Positions 38,036-46,367 are shown, counted from the first letter of the stretch. The stretch: DNA of 64,000 bases from Anaeromicropila populeti (GCF_900112775.1 NZ_FOYZ01000004.1:152530-216529); one strand, 5' to 3'. Translations and numbers: made by a program. The notes: generated from the sequence alone by a model not told the origin.

Positions 38036-39859
38036 ATGAATAAAAAGGAAATTCTTTTGCAGTTAAGAGAAGGTACAATTTCTTCCGATGAAGCAAAAAG
38101 ACAGTTGACCCAATTACTATATAAAGAAAAAAATCTAAATAATGCAGTTGAAGAAAATAATATAGTTAATAAAGGAGATGAGTTCAATACAATTCATGTG
38201 TTAGAGATTACTCCGCAGATATTAATGGTTAAAATGGAATACCGCAAAGACAAAAATACGTTTTCAATTCAGTTTTTGCAGGAAATAAAAAAGATATTTG
38301 AGGATATTAATAAAAATGAAAAGTACAAAATTATTATTTTAACAGGTTATGATAATTACTTTGCATGTGGAGGCAGCGAGCAGGGGATGAAGGCAATCTT
38401 TGAGGGAAAATACAAAATGTCGGATTCCAAATTAAATGAATATATATTAGATTGCAGGATACCAGTAATTGCTGCAATGCAGGGACATGCGATTGGCAGT
38501 GGTTTATGCATGGGGCTTTTTTGTGATTTTATCGTAATGAGTGGAGAAAGTATGTATACTTGCAACCACATGCAATATGGGTTTACTCCAGGAGATGGAG
38601 CAACTTATATTCTTCCTAAAAAATTAGGATTTTACTTAGGACAAGAAATGGTATATACTGGTAGAAGGTACAGAGGGTATGAACTAAAAGAACGAGGCAC
38701 ATCAGTAAATATTTTGCCGAAAAAGGATGTTGTTCCCTACGCAATAGAATTTGCCAAGCAGTTTGAGAATATGAATTTACAGTCTTTGTATTTATTAAAA
38801 GAACATATGACAGCAGAGCTTAAGAAAGAATTGGAACCGTTTTTAATGAAAGAGTGGGAAATGCAAGAGAAAACTTTTCTAAAAAACCCAGCGACTATGA
38901 AGAAAATATCGGATGCATTTCACATGGTACAGGAATTAAAAGAGAGTAATCCAAGAAAGCAGGAATATAAGGAATTAATTAAACTCAATAAAATAGAAAA
39001 AGGAAAAAAACTTTTTTTGATTCACAATGAAGGGGGACTGGAGGGCTATCAATCTATTGCCCAAGTATGTAAAAGACCTGTTTATGGAATTCAATCTCAA
39101 AATCGACTTGGAAGCTATTTTAACTTTGCCAGGCTGGAGGAATTGGCTTCTTATTACATAAAAGTTATGGAGTCTGTTCAGACAGAGGAAGAATTTGATA
39201 TTGGTGGTTATGCAGCAGGTGGAATGATAGCTTATGAGATAACAAGACAGTTACAGGAGAAGGGGAAAAAAGTAAATACCCTTATAATGATAGACACATT
39301 TGATTCAAGAGGTTATAAGCATTTAGTTTATTCAGAGGAAACAAGAATGTTGCAGGCAGTTAATATGTCTTTGATGTATAGAACTAGAAAAGAACAAGAT
39401 GACCTTTTTCCTGTTCTGATAAATAGTAACGATGTAGCATTAGATTTACACGATGAGAAATTGCTTAGACATTTAATAATGCTTGGCAAAAAAGACAAAG
39501 GATTATCACAAGTAAAGACGGAAGATGAATTGCTTGAATTATTTGAGTTAAGCCTTGACAGAACATTAATGAATTTAATACAGACGTATGAAATAAAGGA
39601 ACTTAAATATCCTGACCAAGTTTGTTGTAACTACTACAGAAATAAGAGCCTTTCTTTATTTGGTGCTTTTAGCCAGTATTTTAGTATGGAAGACAAGCAA
39701 TATATTACAAAAGAGTCTATATACTGGGATGAATGGAAAAGTAATATTGTTAACTTTAATTTATTTGATGTGAATGCAACCAGCCATATCACTATGTTAT
39801 TTGAGTCTAATGCCATCAAAGAGTTACAAAGGAGCATTTCCAATTTATACATGGTTTAA
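38036..39859 (+). CDS. ECH2 decarboxylase fused to Ser-less thioesterase domain
   Basis: The N-terminal helix (LLQLREGTISSDEAKRQL) resembles a docking element. Residues about 50-305 are a crotonase-fold ECH2, the enzyme that decarboxylates the glutaconyl intermediate: YFACGGSEQG, AMQGHAIGSGLCMG and the long C-terminal helices fit PksI/CurF-type ECH2. Residues about 320-608 have the fold of a type II or terminal thioesterase (LFLIHNEGG, PVYGIQ, LEELASYYI, LIMIDTF, late His in TSHITML), but the nucleophile motif GxSxG reads GYAAG with Ala393 in place of Ser. The thioesterase half is therefore unlikely to hydrolyse by the usual mechanism. ATG 38036 follows AGGAGGG (38018-38024); the upstream ATG 38003 would place that site inside the gene. 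A fusion of ECH2 with a thioesterase is unusual. Confidence 0.88.
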   Translation: MNKKEILLQLREGTISSDEAKRQLTQLLYKEKNLNNAVEENNIVNKGDEFNTIHVLEITPQILMVKMEYRKDKNTFSIQFLQEIKKIFEDINKNEKYKIIILTGYDNYFACGGSEQGMKAIFEGKYKMSDSKLNEYILDCRIPVIAAMQGHAIGSGLCMGLFCDFIVMSGESMYTCNHMQYGFTPGDGATYILPKKLGFYLGQEMVYTGRRYRGYELKERGTSVNILPKKDVVPYAIEFAKQFENMNLQSLYLLKEHMTAELKKELEPFLMKEWEMQEKTFLKNPATMKKISDAFHMVQELKESNPRKQEYKELIKLNKIEKGKKLFLIHNEGGLEGYQSIAQVCKRPVYGIQSQNRLGSYFNFARLEELASYYIKVMESVQTEEEFDIGGYAAGGMIAYEITRQLQEKGKKVNTLIMIDTFDSRGYKHLVYSEETRMLQAVNMSLMYRTRKEQDDLFPVLINSNDVALDLHDEKLLRHLIMLGKKDKGLSQVKTEDELLELFELSLDRTLMNLIQTYEIKELKYPDQVCCNYYRNKSLSLFGAFSQYFSMEDKQYITKESIYWDEWKSNIVNFNLFDVNATSHITMLFESNAIKELQRSISNLYMV

Positions 39860-39873
39860 AAGGAGGAAGAAAA

Positions 39874-41184
39874 ATGGAAGAGATTCACTTACCCCAAGAC
39901 TTGTTAATGGGGACTGCATGCGCATCAGTCCTTTGTGAGGGGGGAAATAAAAATACAAATTGGTATAAATGGTCTGAAGAAGGAAAAGTTAGAGATGGCT
40001 CTAGTGTTTTGAGAGGAACAGATCATTGGAATAAGTATCCTGAAGATATTTCCCTCATGAAGAAGATGGGTATGAACTCCTGCAATATGAGTATTGAATG
40101 GAGCAGAATTTTTTTAGAAAGAAAAAAGATTGATAAGGAAGCTATTAAGCATTATAGAAACGAAATAAGCATGCTTTTGGAAAATGGAATTACGCCAATT
40201 ATTACGCTGCATCACTTTTCAAATCCACAATGGTTTGATGATATGGGGGGCTGGGCAGCAGACAGTGCAGATATAATATTTTTAGAATTTGTACAAGTAG
40301 TAATAGAGAATTTTGGGGATTTGATTCAGGACTGGATTACTTTTAATGACGCAAATATCTATTTAATATCTGCCTACTTATGGGGATGGTTTCCACCAGG
40401 GGACTGCAACTTAAAAGTCATGCTTAAATCAATGAAAAATATAGTAAAAGCACATATTGAAAGTTATAAAAAAATACATAAAATACGAAAAGAGAAAAAT
40501 TTTAAGGGTAATACCAATGTTGGTTTTGCACTTCATTTTAGAAAATATACTCCTATAAAAAATAATGTATTAAACCGGTGGGCAACAAAGCTGGCAAGTT
40601 CCTTTGCGCAGGGAATGATTACAGAGGCACTTACAACAGGAAAATTCACCTTTTTTATTGGAAATGGAAACTATCCACTTGGAAGAGGAAAATATTACGA
40701 CTTTATAGGTGTTAATCATTGGACAAGAAGCTTTGTTAAATTTAAGTTTAATATAAAAAACCTGTTTTTTGAGTTCCAAAACAGCAACGGTGAAAAATAT
40801 ACTGGCGCAATGGAACCATATCCGGCAGGAATTTTTGAAATTTCCAAAGAGTTATTTGATAAGTACAAGGCTCCAATCTATATTATGCAGAATGGATTAA
40901 AAGAAACAGTTGATCATAAAAGAGGACAGATAATCTGTGAAAATTTAAAATATACAGAAAGGCTTATTAAGGAAGGTGTTCCTGTTAAAGGATTTTACGT
41001 TTGGTCTCTTACGGATTTGTTTGAAACTATGGAAGGTGAAAAGGGAAAACTAGGTCTAATTGAAATTAATTATGAGACGCAGGAGCGGATAATAAAGCCA
41101 AGTGGATATTTTTATGGTGATGCTTGTAGAAACAAAGGAGTTACAAAAGAAATGCTGGAGAAATATTTTGGCAGCAAAATATAA
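39874..41184 (+). CDS. GH1-fold protein with both catalytic Glu replaced
   Basis: The 436-residue product has the beta-glucosidase (GH1) fold along its whole length: early HWNKYPEDISLMKKMGMNS, SIEWSRI, TPIITLHHFSNPQW and a late FYVWSLTDLFE corresponding to the WSLxDNFEW motif. The acid/base motif TFNEP reads TFNDA (Asp159) and the nucleophile motif TENG reads MQNG (Gln339). Both catalytic Glu residues are thus changed. It lacks a signal peptide. It is 14 bp after the ECH2 gene with an AGGAGGA ribosome-binding site, so it belongs to the operon. A normal glycosidase role, such as removing a protective sugar, looks unlikely. It may bind the product, or the fold may have been reused for another reaction. 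The role is unknown. Confidence 0.85.
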   Translation: MEEIHLPQDLLMGTACASVLCEGGNKNTNWYKWSEEGKVRDGSSVLRGTDHWNKYPEDISLMKKMGMNSCNMSIEWSRIFLERKKIDKEAIKHYRNEISMLLENGITPIITLHHFSNPQWFDDMGGWAADSADIIFLEFVQVVIENFGDLIQDWITFNDANIYLISAYLWGWFPPGDCNLKVMLKSMKNIVKAHIESYKKIHKIRKEKNFKGNTNVGFALHFRKYTPIKNNVLNRWATKLASSFAQGMITEALTTGKFTFFIGNGNYPLGRGKYYDFIGVNHWTRSFVKFKFNIKNLFFEFQNSNGEKYTGAMEPYPAGIFEISKELFDKYKAPIYIMQNGLKETVDHKRGQIICENLKYTERLIKEGVPVKGFYVWSLTDLFETMEGEKGKLGLIEINYETQERIIKPSGYFYGDACRNKGVTKEMLEKYFGSKI

Positions 41185-41244
41185 AATGATAACGTGTTAT
41201 ATTTATGGGGGAGTTGATATTATAAATAAGGAGGCAGTTATATT

Positions 41245-41814
41245 ATGAATAAAAAAGAAAGAAGTGAAAGTGTTTTAAAAAAGCATAGAATAATAGAAGT
41301 TATTGTTTTAGTGATTGCTATTGTGGTAACAGCAGCAGCATACTATTTAATAATGCGATCACCCTATGGAAATAAGGAGTTAAAAATATACAATAATGGA
41401 TTTGGTATGCTTGATATGAAACGTCATTATAGCGGAAGCTTTGCACTACAAATGATTCAGGATATAGGCAGCCCAGGGCGGAGCGTCTATCTCAGAATTT
41501 TATCACTTGATTTGTTTTTTGCATTAGGTTTTGCAGTTGTTCAGAGTAGATTTGTTAAACTTTTAATATTTCTGCTCAGAATGGATAAGAAATTTGAAAA
41601 ATTAATGTATATATGTTACATAAGAGCTGTGCTGGATTTAACAGAAGATGCCTTACTATCATTTGCACTTAGACATTATGCAACAGTATCGCCAAATCTT
41701 TTAAATTTCACAAGCGTTATTACATCTATTAAATGGATAGCTATGGCATTGGCATTTCTTTCACCATTTATAGTAAAGTTTATATTAATATTAAAAAAAT
41801 TGTTGAAAGGTTAG
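41245..41814 (+). CDS. Four-helix membrane protein of unknown function
   Basis: This 189-residue protein has about four hydrophobic helices: residues roughly 15-35, 84-102, 120-140 and 156-185. A soluble loop lies between the first and second, and Lys-rich ends suggest cytosolic termini. I do not recognise the family with confidence. It follows AAGGAGG and sits between the GH1-like gene and the donor ACP, inside the HMGS cassette genes, so it is co-expressed with the pathway. It might take part in self-protection, export or anchoring of the synthase at the membrane; nothing in the sequence decides between these. Confidence 0.7.
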   Translation: MNKKERSESVLKKHRIIEVIVLVIAIVVTAAAYYLIMRSPYGNKELKIYNNGFGMLDMKRHYSGSFALQMIQDIGSPGRSVYLRILSLDLFFALGFAVVQSRFVKLLIFLLRMDKKFEKLMYICYIRAVLDLTEDALLSFALRHYATVSPNLLNFTSVITSIKWIAMALAFLSPFIVKFILILKKLLKG

Positions 41815-41823
41815 GAAAATATT

Positions 41824-42069
41824 ATGAGTAAAGAAGAAATTTATCAAATTTTAAAGAGCAATATTATATTAATTCTAGATGAAGTACCAGAGGAAGATAT
41901 TCTAATTCATAAGAGCATAAAAGAGTTAGGAGGTAATTCAATTGATCGAGTTGAGATTGTAACTATAACTTCTGAGGATTTAAACGTTCGAATACCAGCA
42001 GAGGAATTGGGCAGTGTTAAAAATATTGAGGACCTGGTAAACAAATTTTATGAAAAGGTTGTGCAGTAA
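41824..42069 (+). CDS. acpK: Donor acyl carrier protein of HMGS cassette (AcpK-like)
   Basis: An 81-residue stand-alone ACP. The phosphopantetheine site is Ser39 in LGGNSIDRVEIV. The Asn before Ser and the IDR after it are typical of AcpK-type donor ACPs in beta-branching cassettes, which carry malonyl and then acetyl for the HMG synthase. The stop codon overlaps the start of the following decarboxylating KS gene by one base (TAATG), so donor and decarboxylase are made together. The start lies 9 bp after the membrane-protein stop, with TTAGGAAA as a weak ribosome-binding site. Confidence 0.92.
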   Translation: MSKEEIYQILKSNIILILDEVPEEDILIHKSIKELGGNSIDRVEIVTITSEDLNVRIPAEELGSVKNIEDLVNKFYEKVVQ

Positions 42070-43331
42070 TGAAAGTATTTGTCTCAGGAATGGGTGTATT
42101 TAATTCAATTGCGCATAACGTAAAACAATTTGAAAACTCACTGAAGACTAATATTTGTGGAATAAAAAGTGTAGAGTATTTACATGATATGAAAGTTAGT
42201 CTTCCAATTGGCATGATAGAAAAATTCAGTCTTGAGGACAGTCTACGTGAAAGCTGTAATCAAGATGAATTCTTTTATAAGAATACGCTAAAGAGTATTA
42301 AACGTTCACCATATGTAGTTCAGACCGCTGTAATTCCAGCAATAGAAGCATGGAATTATGCACAATTAAATAATAGCGATATAGATATGGGCAATGTGGG
42401 TCTGATAGTTGGTGGACAAAACATTTCACAAATGTATCATTATGAAATGTTTCAAAAATACAGGGAACAATTGGAGTATATTAATCCGACATATGCGCTG
42501 CATTATATGGATACAGATTGTGTTGGAACACTTAGCGAAGTATTTGGGATTAAAGGTGAAAGTTTTAGTGTGGGTGGTGCATCGGCTACAAGTAATGTGG
42601 CAATAATCAAAGGGTATCAACAGATCAAGTTTGGCATTAATGATATATGCATGGTTGCTTCACCAATTAATCATTTATCACCACTTGAAGTGCAGGCATT
42701 TTATAACTTAGGAGCATTAGGTGGAAGAAAGTATAGAAATCTGCCTAAGGAAGCATGCAGACCTTTTGATGAGGACCATGAAGGTTTTATTTATGGTCAA
42801 GGGATTGGAGTTCTTATACTTGAATCAGAAGACTCTGTTAAGCGTAGAAAGGTACACCCCCTTGTAGAAATTATAGGGGGTTCCATGGTTCTGGACTCAA
42901 ACAGATTATCGGCACCAAGTGAAGATGGAGAATATCTTGCAATAAAAAAGGCTATTAAGGAAGCAGGATTAATGCCAAAGGACATTACTTATGTTAATGC
43001 ACATGGATCATCGTCCCCGAAGGGAGATGATGTGGAAGCGAAAGTAATAAAAAATATTTTTCAAGATGACTTATCCAATATTCATGTGAATTCAACAAAA
43101 AGTTTTACTGGACATTGCTTGAATTCTGCTGGTATTACAGAAGCAATAGCGACGATTCTACAAATGAAAGGTGATTTTTTACATAGTAACCTGAACTTAC
43201 ATAAGCCAATTGATAATGATATACCATTTGTAAGAAATACTTTAGAGCATATTAGTGTAAAATATGGAATAAATAACTCATTTGGTTTTGGCGGTATCAA
43301 TACGTGTTTAGTTTTAAAAAATGTTGTGTAA
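42069..43331 (+). CDS. Decarboxylating ketosynthase (KS0, PksF-like)
   Basis: This 420-residue stand-alone KS-fold protein converts malonyl on the donor ACP to acetyl. The active Cys is replaced: the region reads VGGASATSN with Ser172 at the Cys position, as in other beta-branching KS0 enzymes. The two His needed for decarboxylation are kept, in NAHGSSS and in SFTGHCLNSAG. The C-terminal NNSFGFGGINTCLVL matches the KS end. It is translationally coupled to the donor ACP. With HMGS, ECH1 and ECH2 it makes the cassette complete, although the five genes are in two blocks separated by the GH1-like and membrane-protein genes. Confidence 0.93.
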   Translation: MKVFVSGMGVFNSIAHNVKQFENSLKTNICGIKSVEYLHDMKVSLPIGMIEKFSLEDSLRESCNQDEFFYKNTLKSIKRSPYVVQTAVIPAIEAWNYAQLNNSDIDMGNVGLIVGGQNISQMYHYEMFQKYREQLEYINPTYALHYMDTDCVGTLSEVFGIKGESFSVGGASATSNVAIIKGYQQIKFGINDICMVASPINHLSPLEVQAFYNLGALGGRKYRNLPKEACRPFDEDHEGFIYGQGIGVLILESEDSVKRRKVHPLVEIIGGSMVLDSNRLSAPSEDGEYLAIKKAIKEAGLMPKDITYVNAHGSSSPKGDDVEAKVIKNIFQDDLSNIHVNSTKSFTGHCLNSAGITEAIATILQMKGDFLHSNLNLHKPIDNDIPFVRNTLEHISVKYGINNSFGFGGINTCLVLKNVV

Positions 43332-43355
43332 ATTTAAGTTTGTAGGAGAATGTAT

Positions 43356-43856
43356 ATGAGTAATATTGAAAAAATTAAAATTGAAAGCCTGGCATTTAAA
43401 AATAATCAATCAATGCCCGTAAAATATACTGGAAAAGGTGAAAATATATCACCAGATTTAATATTATCTGATGTCTCAGGTGGGGCAGTGTCAATTGCAG
43501 TTATAATGGATGACTTGGATGTACCAAAAATAGGTGAATTTAATCACTGGCTGTTATGGAACATTCCTATTCAGAAAGTAATTCCAGAAAATATTGCACA
43601 TGGCCCATATCCAGAAAATATGAAAGGAGCAGTTCAAGGAAAAGGATGGGGAAAAAATAGATATAAAGGTCCTAATCCACCCTTTGGTACTCATCGATAT
43701 CGGTTTGAGGTATTTGTACTTGACTGTAAAATTGATCTGCCACCGCAATCAAAAAAAAGAGATTTAATGCTTCAAATGAATACGCATATTTTACAGCATG
43801 GGGAAATAACAGGGTTATTTGGAGTTAGAAAACCCCTTTTTAAAAGGGGTAAATAG
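43356..43856 (+). CDS. YbhB/YbcL-type PEBP-fold protein
   Basis: The 166-residue product belongs to the phosphatidylethanolamine-binding / Raf-kinase-inhibitor-like family (bacterial YbhB/YbcL group). Visible marks are KYTGKGENISPDL, the DDLDVP and FNHWLLWNIP segments, and the YKGPNPPFGTHRYRFEVF core of the anion-binding pocket. No signal peptide is seen. ATG 43356 was chosen because AGGAG at 43344-43348 is 7 bp upstream; ATG 43350 is too close. It is the last gene of the operon, 24 bp after the KS0 gene, and a hairpin follows. Members of this family occasionally appear in biosynthetic clusters. Its role here is unknown, perhaps ligand binding or a late tailoring step. Confidence 0.88.
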   Translation: MSNIEKIKIESLAFKNNQSMPVKYTGKGENISPDLILSDVSGGAVSIAVIMDDLDVPKIGEFNHWLLWNIPIQKVIPENIAHGPYPENMKGAVQGKGWGKNRYKGPNPPFGTHRYRFEVFVLDCKIDLPPQSKKRDLMLQMNTHILQHGEITGLFGVRKPLFKRGK

Positions 43857-43893
43857 TAACATAGTGTTCATTGGATATACAATCCTATTCTAT

Positions 43894-43923
43894 AAGAGAG
43901 CAGACAATTAGCGCTGCTCTCTT
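43894..43923 (+). terminator. Hairpin at end of PKS operon
   Basis: A perfect 10-bp stem (AAGAGAGCAG at 43894-43903 and CTGCTCTCTT at 43914-43923) with a 10-base loop lies 37 bp after the last cluster gene. There is no T-run after it on either strand, so it is a weak or Rho-type terminator, or an mRNA-stabilising hairpin. It is framed by two copies of CATTGGATAT (43869-43878 and 43927-43936). Confidence 0.5.
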
Positions 43924-43959
43924 AATCATTGGATATTCAAATTTTCAAATATTTTATTG

Positions 43960-44541
43960 TCAAAATCTAATAGAAATCATACAGTAAATTCCTGAGCGAT
44001 GTGTATAAAAAATAGGCATTTTATAAGTCTCAAGATAGCAGATTAAAAAATCTGAAAAGGAATAGGTGCAGTACAGCATTTGCAGCAATTCAATAGCAGA
44101 AGATTTATAGGATGGGCGCAAGAAGTTATGACAGGACAACAGGATACGGGGAAGAAAGGAATGGAACAGGCGCAGAAACAGATAGAGCAGGGGGAAGGAA
44201 ACACTTGTTTCGTTAGAAACAGTAAGAACAGGCTTTTTAAATACATAAATGGAAGTACACAGTGCCATAACAGCGGATGCAGTGTAAATCCGAAAAGGAA
44301 TAATATCTACTGGAAGAATGGCGTGGGTATGTCCACAGGAAATACATTTTAAACGCAAAAGAGTTCGCTTTTCCTCGTAAATACATCCATTTTGTACAGT
44401 AACTACATTTCTTTTATAGGTTCCATGTCTGCGAAGGGAATGACTGGTACCACAAGTAGGGCACTGACAGTTCCAGATACCCCTAAAATCTAAAATATTT
44501 TTTTTATACTGTTTGCTATCTGTAGAAAAATCGATTATCAT
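43960..44541 (-). CDS. DUF6431-type zinc-ribbon protein, mobile-DNA associated
   Basis: The N-terminal half carries two zinc-ribbon Cys pairs (CQCPTCGTSHSLRRHG and LKCISCGHTHAILP) spaced as in the DUF6431 family, which is common in clostridia and often sits near transposase-like genes. The C-terminal half is hydrophobic and Cys/Ser-rich, without a clear family. The start is set at ATG 44541 (MIIDFSTDSKQY), the usual family start; a TTG at 44556 is possible. It lies on the opposite strand between the PKS operon and uppP, beside repeats and a gene remnant, and so marks the probable edge of the cluster. Confidence 0.65.
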   Translation of the reverse strand: MIIDFSTDSKQYKKNILDFRGIWNCQCPTCGTSHSLRRHGTYKRNVVTVQNGCIYEEKRTLLRLKCISCGHTHAILPVDIIPFRIYTASAVMALCTSIYVFKKPVLTVSNETSVSFPLLYLFLRLFHSFLPRILLSCHNFLRPSYKSSAIELLQMLYCTYSFSDFLICYLETYKMPIFYTHRSGIYCMISIRF

Positions 44542-44704
44542 AATAGTGAAAGACAAGTAACCATTCTATTGTTTCAGTTTATAAAGTAACACCTATAGAG
44601 TAACAAAGAAATAGAAGTGTGTAAACCACAAATTATAGATGAGTTACTTTAAAAAAATGAAAAGTCAGATGACACAGTAAGAATAATGAAAAATCATGTA
44701 CTAG

Positions 44705-44797
44705 ACGATACATTTTTTGATAGAATATAATGAGGAACATACGGCAGAAGAAATAAGTCTGGATGCAGGCTATTCTAAATATTATTTAATGTTTTAG
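44705..44797 (+). pseudogene. Remnant of AraC-family regulator helix-turn-helix
   Basis: A short open stretch encodes IEYNEEHTAEEISLDAGYSK followed by YYLMF and a stop. This matches the first helix-turn-helix of AraC-family DNA-binding domains (pattern: Y..E......ISL...AGYS..Y). It is closed by TAG on both sides, has no start codon or ribosome-binding site, and the second helix-turn-helix is missing. It is therefore a decayed fragment. The intact gene may have regulated a neighbour before the cluster arrived. Confidence 0.6.
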
Positions 44798-44822
44798 TGA
44801 AGAGAGAGGAGAATATGAAATA

Positions 44823-45656
44823 ATGGAGTTAAGTTTGATAGAAATTTTAAAAGTTGTTTTTCTAGGTATTGTGGAGGGTATTACGGAGTGGCTGCCTATC
44901 AGCAGTACAGGGCATATGTTGATTGTAGACCAGCTTTTACAGCTCAATGCAACCGATGATTTTAAAGAAATGTTTTTTGTTGTAATCCAGTTAGGTGCAA
45001 TCATAGCGGTAGTTCTTATGTTTTGGGATAAAATGTTTCCTTTTCAGTGGAAGGATAAAAGCCAGTCTGTCATTAAAAAAGAAACTTTTTCACTTTGGTT
45101 TAAGGTGGCTTTTGCCTGTATACCTGGTGCAGCTGTGACTCTTTTATTTGACGACTATATTGAAGCGCATTTACACACACCTGTTGTAATTGCTGCTGCA
45201 TTGATTTTTTATGGGGCAGCCTTCATATTTATTGAAAACTGGAATAAAAAGCGAGTTCCGTCTGTAAGAAGATTATCGGATATTACTTATAAGACGGCGT
45301 TTATAATAGGTTTATTTCAGGTGCTTTCTATTATCCCAGGGACTTCTCGTTCAGGTGCTACAATTATAGGTGCGTTACTGATAGGAGTTTCCCGCGTGGC
45401 GGCAGCAGAATTTACCTTCTTTCTAGCTGTACCCGTAATGTTTGGTTTGAGCGCAATAAAAATATTGAAATTTGGCCTGGCTTTTACAGGTGCAGAGCTG
45501 CTTATTTTAGTAATTGGAATGGTCGTTGCATTTATGGTATCTGTATTTGTTATTAAATTTTTAATGACCTTTATTAAGAAACATGATTTTAAGGCATTTG
45601 GCTGGTATCGTATTATTTTAGGCGTGATTGTGCTGCTGTATTTTGCGATGGCATGA
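44823..45656 (+). CDS. uppP: Undecaprenyl-diphosphatase UppP/BacA
   Basis: This is a 277-residue multi-pass membrane enzyme that converts undecaprenyl diphosphate to the monophosphate carrier used in cell-wall and polymer synthesis; overexpression is known to give bacitracin resistance. Family marks are GIVEGITEWLPISSTGHM at residues 13-30 and the SIIPGTSRSGATIIGAL segment at about 170-190, which carry the catalytic Glu/Ser/Arg residues. About eight hydrophobic helices are seen. Length matches the family. It overlaps the next gene by 4 bp (ATGGCATGA region), so the two are co-translated. A two-codon open frame (ATG AAA TAA, 44815-44823) directly precedes and overlaps its start. Confidence 0.96.
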   Translation: MELSLIEILKVVFLGIVEGITEWLPISSTGHMLIVDQLLQLNATDDFKEMFFVVIQLGAIIAVVLMFWDKMFPFQWKDKSQSVIKKETFSLWFKVAFACIPGAAVTLLFDDYIEAHLHTPVVIAAALIFYGAAFIFIENWNKKRVPSVRRLSDITYKTAFIIGLFQVLSIIPGTSRSGATIIGALLIGVSRVAAAEFTFFLAVPVMFGLSAIKILKFGLAFTGAELLILVIGMVVAFMVSVFVIKFLMTFIKKHDFKAFGWYRIILGVIVLLYFAMA

Positions 45657-46207
45657 CTCATAGTAAAAGAAGCATAATAGGAACAGCAAACGTGATTTCA
45701 ATGGTAAGAATCCTTTTGTCTGTTTTCTTGTTATTTGTATTTCATAATTCAGCAGCATTCATTATTATATATTGTTTATGCGGCATTAGTGATATTATGG
45801 ATGGATATATTGCCCGAAAAACAAATACAGAAAGTAAACTTGGTTCCATGCTGGATAGTATAGCTGACATTGTATTTGTTGGAGTGACATTGATTTTTGT
45901 AATGAACAGAATAGAAATCTCATTTGTAATTTATATCTGGATAGCTGGGATAGCGGGAATTCGCATTATATCAGTGATCATAGGGTATTTTCGCTTTCGT
46001 GAACTGGTATTTCTCCATACTTACGCAAACAAAATTACAGGAATATTATTGTTCCTTTATCCTGTTTTGTATCAGCTAACCCGGCTAGAGAAAGGAATCT
46101 GGGTTGTGTGCACAGCAGCAAGTATGGCTGCAATGGAGGAAGTGCTGATCCACGCAACGTCTAAGGCCGTTGATAGAAATAGAAAGAGTATTTTAGTAAG
46201 AAAGTAA
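45653..46207 (+). CDS. CDP-alcohol phosphatidyltransferase family protein
   Basis: A 184-residue membrane protein that transfers a phosphatidyl group from a CDP-lipid to an alcohol. The family signature D-x2-DG-x2-AR-x8-G-x3-D-x3-D is complete (DIMDGYIARK ... GSMLDSIAD). About five hydrophobic helices follow the pattern of the family. The alcohol (glycerol phosphate, inositol or other) cannot be told from the sequence. The start overlaps the end of uppP, so it shares its transcript and both act on membrane lipid intermediates. Confidence 0.88.
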   Translation: MTHSKRSIIGTANVISMVRILLSVFLLFVFHNSAAFIIIYCLCGISDIMDGYIARKTNTESKLGSMLDSIADIVFVGVTLIFVMNRIEISFVIYIWIAGIAGIRIISVIIGYFRFRELVFLHTYANKITGILLFLYPVLYQLTRLEKGIWVVCTAASMAAMEEVLIHATSKAVDRNRKSILVRK

Positions 46208-46264
46208 GTGATTCTGCACTCAGGCTCAATCATAGAACAATGTCCTGGCATTTGGACAGATTAC

Positions 46265-46294
46265 ATGAAAGATACTGTACAACTTCTCTTTCAT
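46265..46294. promoter_or_regulatory. Inverted repeat upstream of PAS-AAA+ regulator
   Basis: ATGAAAGA (46265-46272) and TCTTTCAT (46287-46294) form a perfect 8-bp inverted repeat with a 14-base spacer, about 75 bp upstream of the regulator gene. It has no T-run, so an operator for this or another regulator is more likely than a terminator. Confidence 0.35.
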
Positions 46295-46367
46295 ATAGTA
46301 AAATCTATGTTGACTGAATAAAATTGACAGGAAGACAAGGGCTATCATTAAAAAGAAGGAAAGCGGA

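Noticed and set aside
41187-41248. 20-codon leader frame overlapping the membrane-protein start (ATGA)
   Set aside because: It has no ribosome-binding site and the membrane-protein gene has its own strong AAGGAGG; probably chance.
44080-44352. 90-codon frame on the + strand opposite the DUF6431 gene
   Set aside because: It lacks any recognisable domain and mirrors the coding strand of the zinc-ribbon protein, whose Cys motifs are convincing.
44823-46207. uppP as a resistance gene of the PKS cluster
   Set aside because: It is separated from the cluster by about 1 kb of border sequence and is coupled to a lipid-synthesis gene; a housekeeping role is the simpler reading.
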